DNA from: an uncultured Erysipelotrichaceae bacterium
GTDB taxonomy: Bacteria > Bacillota_I > Bacilli_A > Erysipelotrichales > Erysipelotrichaceae
DNA: 57,021 nucleotides
Reading direction: 5' to 3'
Assembly (NCBI GenBank): GCA_945877255.1
Contig: CAMCRE010000009.1
Span: forward strand, 1 to 57,021
Position 1 is the first letter of the stretch; each line of letters starts with the position of its first letter. Of this stretch, positions 19,459-28,405 are shown piece by piece. The notes under the pieces were generated by a model. The model saw only the letters and a program-made list of their open reading frames with translations, did no database searches and was not told where the DNA came from. The position numbers were made by a program, and so were the translations under genes.

Positions 19459-20463
19459 ATGGCATTTAAAGTAACATGTTATGGTGTTCGCCCAAATGAA
19501 GTGGCGTTTTTCCATAAATTTAATAAATATAACTATGAATTAAACTTAGTAGAAAGTTTATGTACACACGAAAATGCAGAACAAGCAAAAGGAAGTGATG
19601 CAGTTATTTTACGTGGTAATTGTAAAGGAGATAAAACTAACTTAGAAAAATTTGCGAGTTGGGGAATAAAATATGTATTTACTAGAACAGTAGGATTTAA
19701 TCATATTGATTTAGAAGCAGCGAAACAACTAGGAATTAGTGTAGCACGTGTTCCGTCTTATTCACCAAATGCAATTGCTGAATTAGCGTTGACACTTGCA
19801 ATGAGCTTATTAAGACATACAGCACACACGCTAAATAAAACAAGTAATTTAGATTTCAGAGTTGATCCAATCATGTTTAGTAAAGAAATTCGTAACTGTA
19901 AAGTGGGAATTATTGGGACAGGTAAAATTGGATTAACTGAAGCAGGTTTATTCAAAGGATTAGGTGCAGATGTTTATGGGTATGATGTATTCCAGTCTGA
20001 TGCAGCTAAAGAAGTTGTTAAGTTTGTAGAATTAGACGAATTATTAAATACTTGTGATGTTGTGAGTATTCATGTACCGTATTTCCCAGGACAAAACGAT
20101 AAAATGATTAATGATGAATTTTTAGGGAAAATGAAAGATGGTGCGATATTAATTAATACTGCTCGTGGAGAGCTACAAGACAATGAAGCAATTTTACGTG
20201 CTGTTAAATCAGGTAAATTAGATGGTTTTGGTACAGATGTATTACCAGAAGAAACGAAATTCTTCTTTAAAGCATTTAATAGTATTGATGAAATTCCTGA
20301 TCCAGTTGTACAAGAATTAGTAAGTTTATATCCAAAAGTATTAATTACACCACATGTTGGTTCAAATACTGATGAAGCATTATCTAATATGATAGAAACA
20401 AGTTTCGATAATTTAGATGAAATTTTAAAAACAGGATCAACTAAAAATTCAGTAATTAAATAA
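19459..20463 (+). CDS. D-2-hydroxyacid dehydrogenase, probably D-lactate dehydrogenase
   Basis: NAD-dependent cytosolic enzyme reducing a 2-oxoacid, most likely pyruvate, to the D-hydroxy acid. The Rossmann motif GIIGTGKIGLTEAG is near 150-163 with acidic YDVF after it. The catalytic arginine is in NTARGELQD near 234, the glutamate in DVLPEE near 263 and the histidine in TPHVGS near 295. The start 19459 is 7 bases from AAAGGAG; an ATG at 19453 would be only 1 base away. It is monocistronic, with its own promoter and terminator. Substrate is inferred. Confidence 0.88.
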   Translation: MAFKVTCYGVRPNEVAFFHKFNKYNYELNLVESLCTHENAEQAKGSDAVILRGNCKGDKTNLEKFASWGIKYVFTRTVGFNHIDLEAAKQLGISVARVPSYSPNAIAELALTLAMSLLRHTAHTLNKTSNLDFRVDPIMFSKEIRNCKVGIIGTGKIGLTEAGLFKGLGADVYGYDVFQSDAAKEVVKFVELDELLNTCDVVSIHVPYFPGQNDKMINDEFLGKMKDGAILINTARGELQDNEAILRAVKSGKLDGFGTDVLPEETKFFFKAFNSIDEIPDPVVQELVSLYPKVLITPHVGSNTDEALSNMIETSFDNLDEILKTGSTKNSVIK

Positions 20464-20465
20464 GG

Positions 20466-20495
20466 AAATGCACTTACAAATTAAGTGCATTTTTA
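20466..20495 (+). terminator. Intrinsic terminator of the dehydrogenase gene
   Basis: AAATGCACTT and AAGTGCATTT pair around a 7-base loop, followed by T residues. Confidence 0.85.
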
Positions 20496-20507
20496 TCCTT
20501 TTTTACG

Positions 20508-20534
20508 TTATATCGTAACGATATAAAATATAAT
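20508..20534 (+). promoter_or_regulatory. Operator-like palindrome and -10 box before the mvaA operon
   Basis: TTATATCGT-A-ACGATATAA (20508-20526) is a perfect 9+1+9 palindrome lying where the -35 region should be. The -10 box TATAAT is at 20529-20534. No good -35 is seen, so the site could bind a dimeric repressor or an activator. Confidence 0.55.
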
Positions 20535-20553
20535 ATGTGTAAAGGAGGTACTT

Positions 20554-20688
20554 ATGGGTAAAATATTAGCTGAAATTATTGAGAAAAACATTCAAGAATT
20601 ACAAAATATTACAGCAACAGATGATGAAATGCTGGAAGTTGAAGTAATTTTGGATTTAAAAAATGAGAAAATACATATTGTGAGGTAA
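20554..20688 (+). CDS. 44-residue hypothetical protein upstream of mvaA
   Basis: A short gene with a strong AAAGGAGG site 6 bases before ATG 20554. The product (MGKILAEIIEKNIQEL at the N terminus) looks like an amphipathic helix followed by an acidic segment and a strand-like VEVILDL. It ends 2 bases before mvaA, and its last codons carry the mvaA ribosome site GAGGT. No family was recognised. It may be a small regulator or partner in the mevalonate operon. Confidence 0.6.
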   Translation: MGKILAEIIEKNIQELQNITATDDEMLEVEVILDLKNEKIHIVR

Positions 20689-20690
20689 TT

Positions 20691-21911
20691 ATGTTTAAGA
20701 AATATTACGAAAAAACACCAACGCAAAGAATAGAAATTTTAAAAAACAATAAAAATTTATCAGAAACAACGTATAATTTATTAATAAATGGTCAATTACA
20801 GCTTTCTAACGCAAATCAACTAATTGAAAATCAAATCACAACATTAGAAATTCCATTAGGAATTGCACCAGGTTTTTACATTAATGGAGAATTTTATGAA
20901 GTTCCGATGGCGACTGAAGAAGCGTCAGTAATAGCTGCGGCATCACTCTCTGCAAAAACGATTAGTGAATATGGTGGATTTCAAGCAATTCAGCACCAAA
21001 AAAGAATTGTGGGGGAAATTGTGTTTGATGTGTTTGATCAATCTTATTTAGATAATATTGATGTGGAAACATGGATTGCTTACGCTCGTGAGGTTTACCC
21101 TTCTATTTATGAGCGTGGTGGTGGAATCACAAATATGTATGTTAAATATTTTCATTCTTTTGCCACATTGTATGTTGAATTGGATAGTTGTGATGCCATG
21201 GGAGCAAACATGATGAACACAATCTTAGAGGCAATAGCTAATAAGTTGGAAGAAAAAGGTTTTAATAAATTAATGGCAATACTTTCTAATTATAACGAAA
21301 GTTCATTAGTTCATGCTTGTTTTAAATTACCGCTTGAAGCACTTTCCAAAAATGGATTTGAGGGTAAATTAATAGGAGAAAAAATCGTTAAGGCTAATAC
21401 ATACGCAAAACTAGATAAATATCGTAGTACAACACATAATAAAGGTATCATGAATGGTGTAACGGCTGTTGCTTTAGCTTGTGGCAATGACACACGAGCA
21501 TTAGAAGCAAGTGTACATAGTTATGCACAATTACAACCTTTAACCGAATATCGTATTGAAGATAGTTTTTTAGTTGGTGAAATTAAAATTCCGCTTAATT
21601 TAGGTGTTGTAGGTGGTGGGATATCTACTAATCCAATAGCAAAATTATCATTGGAAATTTTAAAATATCCTGATGCTAATAAACTTTGTGAAATAGTAGC
21701 TTGTGTCGGATTAGCACAAAATTTTGCTGCTTTAAGAGCACTTGTTAGTAGTGGAATACAAAAAGGGCATATGAAATTACATTATCGTGCAATGATATTA
21801 GCTGCAGGTGGTGATGAATCACAAATATCGCAAATTTTAGAGCAATTAGAAAAACAACCAATTAAAAACGAAGCAACCATTCGTAATATTATTAATCAAT
21901 TAAAAAAATGA
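20691..21911 (+). CDS. mvaA: Hydroxymethylglutaryl-CoA reductase, class II (degradative type)
   Basis: Interconverts HMG-CoA and mevalonate with NAD(P)H; in Gram-positive bacteria it feeds isoprenoid synthesis. The 406-residue protein shows ENQI, PLGIAPGFYINGEFYEVP, the glutamate-containing MATEEASV near 83, the cofactor segment DAMGANMMNT near 165 and the lysine in NNKG-like HNKGIMNGV near 250. The aspartate GNDTRALEAS and a C-terminal GHMKLH histidine follow. All expected catalytic residues are seen. It is transcribed with the 44-residue gene before it from a promoter overlapped by a palindrome. No other mevalonate gene is in the window. Confidence 0.92.
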   Translation: MFKKYYEKTPTQRIEILKNNKNLSETTYNLLINGQLQLSNANQLIENQITTLEIPLGIAPGFYINGEFYEVPMATEEASVIAAASLSAKTISEYGGFQAIQHQKRIVGEIVFDVFDQSYLDNIDVETWIAYAREVYPSIYERGGGITNMYVKYFHSFATLYVELDSCDAMGANMMNTILEAIANKLEEKGFNKLMAILSNYNESSLVHACFKLPLEALSKNGFEGKLIGEKIVKANTYAKLDKYRSTTHNKGIMNGVTAVALACGNDTRALEASVHSYAQLQPLTEYRIEDSFLVGEIKIPLNLGVVGGGISTNPIAKLSLEILKYPDANKLCEIVACVGLAQNFAALRALVSSGIQKGHMKLHYRAMILAAGGDESQISQILEQLEKQPIKNEATIRNIINQLKK

Positions 21912-21940
21912 GATACACGTTATGTAATGTGTATCTCATT
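21907..21940 (-). terminator. Terminator between mvaA and the ABC-F gene
   Basis: AATGAGATACAC and GTGTATCTCATT form a 12-bp perfect stem around a 10-base loop. On the minus strand it is followed by seven T, so it mainly ends the ABC-F transcript; on the plus strand the T run is poor. Confidence 0.75.
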
Positions 21941-23519
21941 CTATAATACCTAATTCAAGTTCTAAGTATTCGTCGTATGACATTCTTTTATCAATAATAC
22001 CATTTTCAGTAATATGTATAATTCTATTTGCGACTGTTTGAATAAACTGATGATCACTTGAAGTAAAAATCATTTCACCTTTAAAATTAATCATGGCATT
22101 ATTTAATGAAGTAATTGATTCTAAATCTAAATGGTTTGTGGGGTCATCTAATAATAGTAAGTTAGGTGCTTCTAACATTGATTTAGAAAGCATACAGCGT
22201 GCTTTTTCTCCCCCAGATAATACATCAACGTTTTTCAATGCTTCTTCTTTTGAAAATAGCATACGACCTAAAAAACCACGAATAAAATTCATGTCTTCAA
22301 TCGCTGTATATTGACTTAACCAGTCTGTGATCGGAATAGATTGATTAAAGTAATGGCTATTATCATCAGGAATATAAGATAATGTAATGGTTTGTCCTAT
22401 TTCTAAGTTACCATTAGTAATTGCTTTTTCTTTAGCAATTATTTTTAATAATAAAGAGCATTTTAAAGGATCACCTAATAAAACGACTTTGTCGTTTTTT
22501 AATAATGAAAAAGAAATATTTTTAATGGATGTTTCATTATCTGATGCATCAACATCTTCCAAAAACAATATTGAGCGACCAGATTCACGATCTGGTTTAA
22601 ATTCAATAAATGGATATTTTCGATTACTTGGTGTTAGTTCATCTAAAACGATTTTATCTAATATTTTTTTACGTGATGTTGCTTGTTTACTTTTAGATGC
22701 ATTTGCGGAGAAACGCGCGATAAATTCTTCTAATTCTTTAATTTTATCTTCTTTTTTCTTATTTGCATCTTTTAATTGCTTAGCTAATAATTGACTAGAT
22801 TCATACCAAAAATCGTAGTTACCACTGTATACTTTAATTTGTCCGAAATCAATGTCCGCAATATGCGTACAAACTTTATTTAAAAAGTGGCGATCATGAC
22901 TAACAACGATAACAGTTTTGTCGTAGTTAATTAAAAAATGTTCTAACCATGCAATAGCTTTAATATCTAAGTGGTTAGTTGGCTCATCTAGTAATAAAGT
23001 ATCAGGATTGGCGAATAGTGCTTGTGCTAATAAAACTTTCACTTTATCACTAGCAATTAAATCTCGCATTAAAGCATAGTGATTATCAATTCCTAATCCA
23101 TTTAATAAACTAGCAGCATTACTTTCAGCATTCCATCCATCGAGTTCAGCAAATAATGCTTCTAATTCCCCAGCACGCTCACCATCAGCATCGCTAAAAT
23201 CTTCTTTAGCATATAAAGCGTCTTTTTCTTTTGAAATTTCATGTAATCGGATATTTCCCATTAATACAGTATCCATTACAGTATAATCATCAAATTCAAA
23301 ATGATTTTGTTTGAGGGTGAATAATGTTTCGTTTTTACCAAGTGTAATGACACCAGTTGTTGGTTCAATTTCGTTATTTAAAACTTTCAGAAAAGTTGAT
23401 TTACCAGCACCATTAGCACCAATAAGACCATAGCAATTTCCATTATTAAATGTGATATTAACATCTTTAAATAGTGTTCGACTACCAAATTGAACACTGA
23501 CGTTGTTTACTTCAATCAT
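21936..23519 (-). CDS. ABC-F family ATPase, YkpA/YbiT type
   Basis: A 527-residue soluble twin-ATPase that acts on the ribosome, not a transporter. The first cassette has Walker A GANGAGKST near 34 and LLLDEPTNHLD near 175, with a divergent signature (LIASDKVKVLL), which is usual for the YbiT/YkpA branch. A charged linker with many lysines lies around 240-300. The second cassette has signature LSGGEKAR near 425 and LLLLDDPTNHLD near 445; its Walker A (LGDPLKCS) is also divergent. It overlaps rqcP by 8 bases with GGAGG upstream. Confidence 0.9.
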   Translation of the reverse strand: MIEVNNVSVQFGSRTLFKDVNITFNNGNCYGLIGANGAGKSTFLKVLNNEIEPTTGVITLGKNETLFTLKQNHFEFDDYTVMDTVLMGNIRLHEISKEKDALYAKEDFSDADGERAGELEALFAELDGWNAESNAASLLNGLGIDNHYALMRDLIASDKVKVLLAQALFANPDTLLLDEPTNHLDIKAIAWLEHFLINYDKTVIVVSHDRHFLNKVCTHIADIDFGQIKVYSGNYDFWYESSQLLAKQLKDANKKKEDKIKELEEFIARFSANASKSKQATSRKKILDKIVLDELTPSNRKYPFIEFKPDRESGRSILFLEDVDASDNETSIKNISFSLLKNDKVVLLGDPLKCSLLLKIIAKEKAITNGNLEIGQTITLSYIPDDNSHYFNQSIPITDWLSQYTAIEDMNFIRGFLGRMLFSKEEALKNVDVLSGGEKARCMLSKSMLEAPNLLLLDDPTNHLDLESITSLNNAMINFKGEMIFTSSDHQFIQTVANRIIHITENGIIDKRMSYDEYLELELGIIE

Positions 23520-23772
23520 TAATTTTTTCCTCCGATATTATTTCATACATGACATCTACGTCATCTTTCTTAGCATAGGGTAATAAAGCACATACTTTAA
23601 CAACGATTTTTTTATTCCCAAAGAGTAACGTTAATGTGTCGTTAACTGCTACTTTTGAACTAGGTTTTGCAACGCGCTCATTAATTAGAACACGGCTAAA
23701 ATCGGCAAGTTCTTTTGCAACTTGTCTACGTTTGATAATACGTGAAATTTTTAAAAATTTATCTAATCGCAT
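23512..23772 (-). CDS. rqcP: RqcP (YabO), S4-domain ribosome quality control factor
   Basis: A 86-residue RNA-binding protein that works with RqcH to add C-terminal alanine tails on stalled 50S subunits. It starts MRLDKFLKISRIIKRRQVAKEL, the S4 domain, and includes the VLINERVAKPSSKV loop. GAGGT precedes the ATG. It is co-transcribed with the downstream ABC-F gene (8-base overlap) and divergent from rplK. Confidence 0.9.
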   Translation of the reverse strand: MRLDKFLKISRIIKRRQVAKELADFSRVLINERVAKPSSKVAVNDTLTLLFGNKKIVVKVCALLPYAKKDDVDVMYEIISEEKIND

Positions 23773-23806
23773 AACTACCTCACTCAGTAATATTATACCA
23801 TATTAC

Positions 23807-23835
23807 TTGCTAATAATTCACTTTTAGTGTACAAT
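23807..23835 (+). promoter_or_regulatory. Sigma-A promoter of rplKA
   Basis: TTGCTA and TACAAT separated by 17 bases, about 85 bases before the rplK start, leaving room for the leader hairpin. Confidence 0.7.
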
Positions 23836-23854
23836 AGTAATGTTACAACGTAAC

Positions 23855-23894
23855 ATGCGTGGGAGAGTGTGCAATCACTTGTTTACCACTGCAT
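23855..23894 (+). promoter_or_regulatory. L1-type autoregulatory leader of rplK-rplA
   Basis: ATGCGTGG (23855-23862) pairs with CCAC-T-GCAT (23886-23894, one bulge). Inside, AGTG and CACT close a six-base loop, leaving an asymmetric loop of GAG against TGTTTA. The GTGGGAG...TTTACCAC pattern is common before Gram-positive rplK and resembles the L1 site in 23S rRNA. L1 binding is inferred. Confidence 0.6.
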
Positions 23895-23919
23895 AAGGCA
23901 ATTAACAAGGAGGAGTCTT

Positions 23920-24339
23920 ATGAGTAAGAAAATTGCAAAAATTTCTAAATTGCAATTCCCAGCGGGAGGAGCAAAACCAGGACCTGCTTTAGCATCAGCT
24001 CAAATTAACATGCCACAATTTTGTACGCAGTTTAATGATGCTACTAAGGACCGTGCAGGAGATGTCGTTCCTGTAATTATTACAGCGTATGAAGATAAAT
24101 CATTTTCATTCGTTTTAAAAACGACACCAGCTTCAAATTTATTGAAAAAAGCAGCTGGCGTTTCAAAAGGTGCAACTAATGCAAAAACTGGAAAAGTTGG
24201 TAGCATTACAGTTGAGCAATTAAGAGAAATCGCTGAATACAAATTAGTAGATTTAAACGCTAATGATGTTGAAGGTGCAATGCGTATTATTGCTGGTACT
24301 GCTCGTAATATGGGTATCACAATTGAAGGATTTGAATAA
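23920..24339 (+). CDS. rplK: 50S ribosomal protein L11 with shortened N-terminal proline loop
   Basis: Large-subunit stalk-base protein at the GTPase centre. The 139-residue protein has the usual C-terminal RNA-binding domain ([19 protein letters not shown]). In the N-terminal domain the usual PAPPVGPALG segment is shortened to PGPALAS, losing about four residues that include prolines near the thiostrepton site. The start is ATG 23920 after AAGGAGGAG; the longer frame from 23869 runs through the leader hairpin. It is followed by rplA after 14 bases. Confidence 0.95.
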   Translation: MSKKIAKISKLQFPAGGAKPGPALASAQINMPQFCTQFNDATKDRAGDVVPVIITAYEDKSFSFVLKTTPASNLLKKAAGVSKGATNAKTGKVGSITVEQLREIAEYKLVDLNANDVEGAMRIIAGTARNMGITIEGFE

Positions 24340-24353
24340 GGAGGATTATCAAC

Positions 24354-25031
24354 ATGGCAAAATTCGGAAAAAAATATTTAGAAGCTGCTAAATTAGTTGA
24401 TAAAAACACTGTTTATTCAATTAATGAAGCAGTAGAGTTAGCTAAAAAAGCTTGCTTTACAAAATTTGATTCTTCAGTAGAAGTTTCATTCAGATTAAAC
24501 GTGGATCCACGTCATGCAGACCAACAAATTCGTGGTGCGATTGTGTTACCACATGGTACAGGACGTAGTCAAAAAGTATGTGTTATTGCAACGGGAGATA
24601 AAGAAAAAGAAGCTTTAGATGCTGGGGCTGAATACGCAGGAGGAAAAGAATTATTAGATAAAATTGCTAAAGGATTCTTTGATTTTGATGTAATTATTGC
24701 AACACCTAATATGATGGGTGAGCTTGGTAAATTAGGACGTTTATTAGGACCTAAAGGTTTAATGCCAAACCCTAAAACAGGTACTGTTACAATGGATGTA
24801 GCAAAAGCTGTTGAAGACGTTAAAAAAGGTAAAGTTGAATATCGTGTTGATAAAGAAGGAAACATTAACGTGTTAATCGGTAAAGTTTCATTTGATAGCG
24901 ATAAATTAGTAGATAACTTTAATGCAATTAAAGATGTTATTGTGAAAGCAAGACCTGCTGCTGTTAAAGGTACTTACATTAAAAACTTAACAATTTCAAC
25001 AACAATGGGACCTGGAATTAAAGTAAACTAA
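24354..25031 (+). CDS. rplA: 50S ribosomal protein L1
   Basis: Forms the L1 stalk over the E site and probably represses its own operon through the leader. The 225-residue protein has the conserved [20 protein letters not shown]-type start of domain [20 protein letters not shown] near 122-140 and the terminal [18 protein letters not shown] site precedes the ATG. Confidence 0.97.
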   Translation: MAKFGKKYLEAAKLVDKNTVYSINEAVELAKKACFTKFDSSVEVSFRLNVDPRHADQQIRGAIVLPHGTGRSQKVCVIATGDKEKEALDAGAEYAGGKELLDKIAKGFFDFDVIIATPNMMGELGKLGRLLGPKGLMPNPKTGTVTMDVAKAVEDVKKGKVEYRVDKEGNINVLIGKVSFDSDKLVDNFNAIKDVIVKARPAAVKGTYIKNLTISTTMGPGIKVN

Positions 25032-25033
25032 TT

Positions 25034-25056
25034 AAAACTGCGTAATGCAGTTTTTT
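25034..25056 (+). terminator. Intrinsic terminator of rplKA
   Basis: AAAACTGC and GCAGTTTT pair around a five-base loop, and the T run continues to six, directly after the rplA stop. Confidence 0.88.
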
Positions 25057-25078
25057 CTATTTTTAAGAAACAATATTT

Positions 25079-25107
25079 TTGCTTTTTAAACTTGATAGGC
25101 GTATAAT
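25079..25107 (+). promoter_or_regulatory. Sigma-A promoter of the antiporter gene
   Basis: TTGCTT and TATAAT are separated by 17 bases, 24 bases before the start codon. Confidence 0.65.
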
Positions 25108-25131
25108 ATAACTTGTGTTTTGGAGGTTTTT

Positions 25132-26319
25132 ATGGGAAGCTATCGTTTTTTATTAGATATTGGTATTATTTTATTGAGTACTAAAATATTTGGTATTATT
25201 ACACGCACAATGCGATTACCACAGGTTGTAGGTGCATTATTTGCGGGAATTATTTTAGGACCTTCAGCATTAAATTTAATACAAAGTAAAGAATTAATAC
25301 ATTTATTAGCAGAAATTGGTGTCGTAGTATTAATGTTTGAAGCTGGATTAGAAACAGACATTAATGAATTAAAGAAAACTGGTAAAGCTTCATTTGTGAT
25401 TGCGTTACTAGGTATACTTGTTCCAATATTAGGTGGATTAGCAGTATCATATTTTTATAATGGAACATCACTATTTACACAAGGTAATAATCAATTCCTA
25501 CAAAACATTTTCTTAGGTATTGTATTAACAGCGACGAGTGTTAGTATTAGTGTAGAAGTTTTAAAAGAAATGGGGAAATTATCTACTAGAGCAGGAAATA
25601 CGATTTTGGGTGCGGCATTAATCGATGACATTTTAGGTATTGTTGGGTTGACAGTTGTCATTTCTTTGGCAAATAAAAACGTTAACTTAGCAATCGTTTT
25701 ATTGAAAATTGTAGCTTTTTTAGTGTTTTCAGTTGTTATAGGTATTTTTGGTCATAAGCTATTTGAAAATTGGGTGAATAGTTACACTAAAGATTTAAGA
25801 AGATTCGTAGTGACGTCATTTGGGTTTTGTTTGATTATGGCATATATTGCAGAACATTATTTTGGCGTTAGTGATATTACGGGGGCTTTTGTAGCAGGAT
25901 TAGTGATTTCAAATACGAGCAAGACGCATTATATTTCTCGTCGATTTGAAACTTCATCATATATGTTGTTGTCGCCAATGTTTTTTGCGAGTATTGGATT
26001 AGGATTGACGATTACTACTATGAATACAACAATTTTAATATTTACGCTTGCATTAACGGTTGTTGCTATTATCACTAAAGTGATTGGTTGTGGTTTAGGA
26101 TCAAAATTAATGCGTTATTCCACTAAAGAATCAGTTCAAATTGGTGTTGGAATGATTTCAAGAGGTGAAGTAGCACTAATTATGGCTTCTAAAGGTTTAC
26201 CTTTAGGATTAATTGAACCAACAGCATTAGGTCCGATTATTATTATGATCGTTGTTACAACAGTCGTAACACCGATATTATTAAAATTAGTATTTAAAGA
26301 TGACGTACAGTTTTCGTAG
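25132..26319 (+). CDS. CPA2-type cation:proton antiporter
   Basis: A 395-residue membrane protein exchanging Na+ or K+ for protons. It has about 12-13 helices and lacks the C-terminal TrkA-N domain of KefB/C. Family markers are LPQVVGALFAGIILGPS near 27-45, the unwound-helix TATSVSISVEVLKE near 135 and the ion-binding LIDDILGIVGL near 165 with the paired aspartates. The start at ATG 25132 is preferred over the TTG at 25120 because TTGGAGG lies between them. It is monocistronic, with promoter and terminator. Ion specificity is unknown. Confidence 0.87.
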   Translation: MGSYRFLLDIGIILLSTKIFGIITRTMRLPQVVGALFAGIILGPSALNLIQSKELIHLLAEIGVVVLMFEAGLETDINELKKTGKASFVIALLGILVPILGGLAVSYFYNGTSLFTQGNNQFLQNIFLGIVLTATSVSISVEVLKEMGKLSTRAGNTILGAALIDDILGIVGLTVVISLANKNVNLAIVLLKIVAFLVFSVVIGIFGHKLFENWVNSYTKDLRRFVVTSFGFCLIMAYIAEHYFGVSDITGAFVAGLVISNTSKTHYISRRFETSSYMLLSPMFFASIGLGLTITTMNTTILIFTLALTVVAIITKVIGCGLGSKLMRYSTKESVQIGVGMISRGEVALIMASKGLPLGLIEPTALGPIIIMIVVTTVVTPILLKLVFKDDVQFS

Positions 26320-26331
26320 TCATCTTTTTTT
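26296..26331 (+). terminator. Intrinsic terminator of the antiporter gene
   Basis: AAAGATGAC (within the last codons) and GTCATCTTT pair around a 14-base loop; seven or more T follow. Confidence 0.85.
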
Positions 26332-26344
26332 ATAAGCAGATAAA

Positions 26345-26373
26345 TTGACTTACTAAAAGTAACCAAATATAAT
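26345..26373 (+). promoter_or_regulatory. Sigma-A promoter of the LLM oxidoreductase gene
   Basis: TTGACT and TATAAT separated by 17 bases, close to consensus. Confidence 0.78.
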
Positions 26374-26390
26374 GTTGGTGAGGTGATATG

Positions 26391-27434
26391 ATGATAGAAT
26401 TAGGAATTAGTACATTTGGTGAAACAACACCATTAGAAAATGGAGAAGTTATTTCTCATGATGAGCGTATCAGACAATTAATTAAAGAAATTGAATTAGC
26501 AGATAAAGTAGGGTTAGATGTTTATGCGATTGGTGAACATCATCGTAGTGATTTTGCGGTCTCTAATCCAGAAACGATTTTAGCGGCTGGTGCTGTTAAT
26601 ACTAAAAAAATTCGTTTATCGAGTGCAGTAAATGTGTTATCTAGTGCGGATCCAATTAGATTGTATCAAAACTATGCTGTTGTTGATGCTTTATCGAATG
26701 GTCGTGCTGAAATAATGGTTGGAAGAGGGTCTTTTATCGAATCATTTCCATTATTTGGATATGAGTTGCGTGATTACGAAACATTATTTGACGAAAAGTT
26801 AGCGATGTTACGCAATATCAATGAAAATGAGTTTTTAACTTGGGAAGGAAAGCATACGCCTAAAGTAAGTAATAAAGGTGTTTATCCACGTGCCAAACAA
26901 TCTACATTACCAATTTGGGTGGCAACGGGAGGTAATTTTGAGTCAACAGTTAAAATAGCTAAACAAGGTTTACCAATTACATATGCAGTAATTGGTGGAA
27001 ATCCTAAAGATTTCGCACCTTTAGTAGAACTTTATAAAAAAATAGGAAAAGATAATGGTTTTAATGAGAGTTTAAAAGTATCTGCTCATTCTTGGGGATA
27101 TATTGCAAGTAATAAGGAAGAAGCTATTCGCGATTATTTTCATCCTACCAAAACAGTTGTAGATGCGATTGCAAAAGATCGACCACATTGGCATGAATTA
27201 GATTATCGACGATATTTAAGTATGGTTGGGGATAAAGGAGCAATGATTGTTGGGGATGTGGATACGGTAGTGCAAAAAATCATTTATATTGTGGAGACAT
27301 TAAAACTTGATCGTTTCTTATTACATTTACCAATTGGTAGTATGCCACATGAAAAAGTGCTAGAAGCAATTAGGTTATATGGTGAAGAAGTTGCACCTCG
27401 AGTGAGGGAGTATTTTAAAAACAAACAATTATAA
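26391..27434 (+). CDS. LLM-class flavin-dependent oxidoreductase
   Basis: A 347-residue TIM-barrel protein of the bacterial luciferase-like family. Segments include MIELGISTFGETT at the start, YAIGEHHRSDFAVSNP near 45-60, LSSAVNVLSSADPIRLYQ, GRAEIMVGRGSF near 105 and PIWVATGGNFEST near 178. Members use FMN or F420 for oxidation or reduction of varied substrates, so the reaction here cannot be named. Of the tandem ATGs at 26388 and 26391 the second is spaced better from GAGGTGA. It is monocistronic. Confidence 0.85.
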   Translation: MIELGISTFGETTPLENGEVISHDERIRQLIKEIELADKVGLDVYAIGEHHRSDFAVSNPETILAAGAVNTKKIRLSSAVNVLSSADPIRLYQNYAVVDALSNGRAEIMVGRGSFIESFPLFGYELRDYETLFDEKLAMLRNINENEFLTWEGKHTPKVSNKGVYPRAKQSTLPIWVATGGNFESTVKIAKQGLPITYAVIGGNPKDFAPLVELYKKIGKDNGFNESLKVSAHSWGYIASNKEEAIRDYFHPTKTVVDAIAKDRPHWHELDYRRYLSMVGDKGAMIVGDVDTVVQKIIYIVETLKLDRFLLHLPIGSMPHEKVLEAIRLYGEEVAPRVREYFKNKQL

Positions 27435-27558
27435 AATATTATTTGTGTAAAGTTGTATTTTATATAGTGATTTATTTAAAATTTAGTAGTTAATTTAGTC
27501 TCAATAATATTGCGGGTAAAAACATGTCAATATTAGTTAATCGGTGTATAAATAATAA
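27435..27558. other. AT-rich spacer before gpmA
   Basis: No gene is visible. The stretch separates the oxidoreductase gene from the gpmA promoter and shows no clear terminator hairpin. Confidence 0.4.
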
Positions 27559-27587
27559 TTGCAATGCGATACAAAAAACAGTATAAT
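27559..27587 (+). promoter_or_regulatory. Sigma-A promoter of gpmA
   Basis: TTGCAA and TATAAT are separated by 17 bases, 22 bases before the ATG. Confidence 0.78.
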
Positions 27588-27609
27588 ATTAATGAATAGG
27601 AGGATACAT

Positions 27610-28356
27610 ATGAAATTAGTATTAGTTAGACATGGTGAAAGTGAATGGAATAAATTAAACTTATTCACTGGATGGAAAGATGTTGATTTAAGTGATAAAG
27701 GAAGAGAAGAAGCTCGTGAAGGGGGTAAATTATTAAAAGAAGCTGGGTTTGATTTTGATGTTTGTTACACGAGTTATTTAAAAAGAGCTATTCACACATT
27801 AAATTATATTTTAGAAGAATTAGATCGTGAGTGGTTACCAGTTACAAAAAGCTGGAAATTAAATGAGAGACACTATGGTGCATTACAAGGGTTAAATAAA
27901 GCTGAAACAGCTGCTAAATATGGTGAAGATCAAGTTAAAATTTGGAGAAGATCATTTGATGTTACGCCGCCTGCGCTTGAAGAAACAGATGAAAGAAATC
28001 CAAGATTACAAGATCAATATCGTCAAGAAGAAGATAAATCAGTTTTACCATTAACTGAAAGTTTAAAAATTACAATTGAAAGAGCAGTACCATATTTTGA
28101 AGAAGTAATTAAAAAAGATATGTTAGCTGGAAAACGTGTTTTAATTACAGCACATGGTAATTCATTAAGATCATTAGTGAAATATTTTGATAACTTAACA
28201 GAAGATGAAATTATGGAAGTTAATATTCCTACAGGTGTACCTTTAGTATACGAGTTTGATGAAAATTTCAATGTTGTTAAAAAATATTATTTAGGTGATC
28301 AAGAAGCATTAAAAGCTAAGATGGAAAGCGTTGCTAACCAAGGAAAAACTAAATAA
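27610..28356 (+). CDS. gpmA: 2,3-bisphosphoglycerate-dependent phosphoglycerate mutase
   Basis: Glycolytic enzyme interconverting 3- and 2-phosphoglycerate. The phosphohistidine motif [10 protein letters not shown] is at residues 4-14, followed by [18 protein letters not shown] and [11 protein letters not shown] near 85-98 and the second catalytic histidine TAHGNSLR near 180 are intact. It has 248 residues, the normal length. ATG 27610 follows AGGAGG; the frame extending to 27559 lies over the promoter. It is monocistronic with a compound terminator, part of which is duplicated 0.95 kb downstream. Confidence 0.96.
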   Translation: MKLVLVRHGESEWNKLNLFTGWKDVDLSDKGREEAREGGKLLKEAGFDFDVCYTSYLKRAIHTLNYILEELDREWLPVTKSWKLNERHYGALQGLNKAETAAKYGEDQVKIWRRSFDVTPPALEETDERNPRLQDQYRQEEDKSVLPLTESLKITIERAVPYFEEVIKKDMLAGKRVLITAHGNSLRSLVKYFDNLTEDEIMEVNIPTGVPLVYEFDENFNVVKKYYLGDQEALKAKMESVANQGKTK

Positions 28357-28358
28357 AC

Positions 28359-28405
28359 AAAAACACATGTCAATAGTAGAAAATTCTACTAAGACATGTG
28401 TTTTT
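28359..28405 (+). terminator. Strong nested-hairpin terminator of gpmA
   Basis: AAAACACATGTC and GACATGTGTTTT form a 12-bp outer stem. An inner AGTAGA/TCTACT hairpin sits in the loop, and T residues follow. The whole element recurs at about 29316-29362. Confidence 0.88.

Noticed and set aside
22900-23080. Broken first ATPase cassette of the ABC-F protein
   Set aside because: The divergent signature motif is, as far as I recall, normal in the YbiT/YkpA branch, and the Walker motifs of that cassette are intact.
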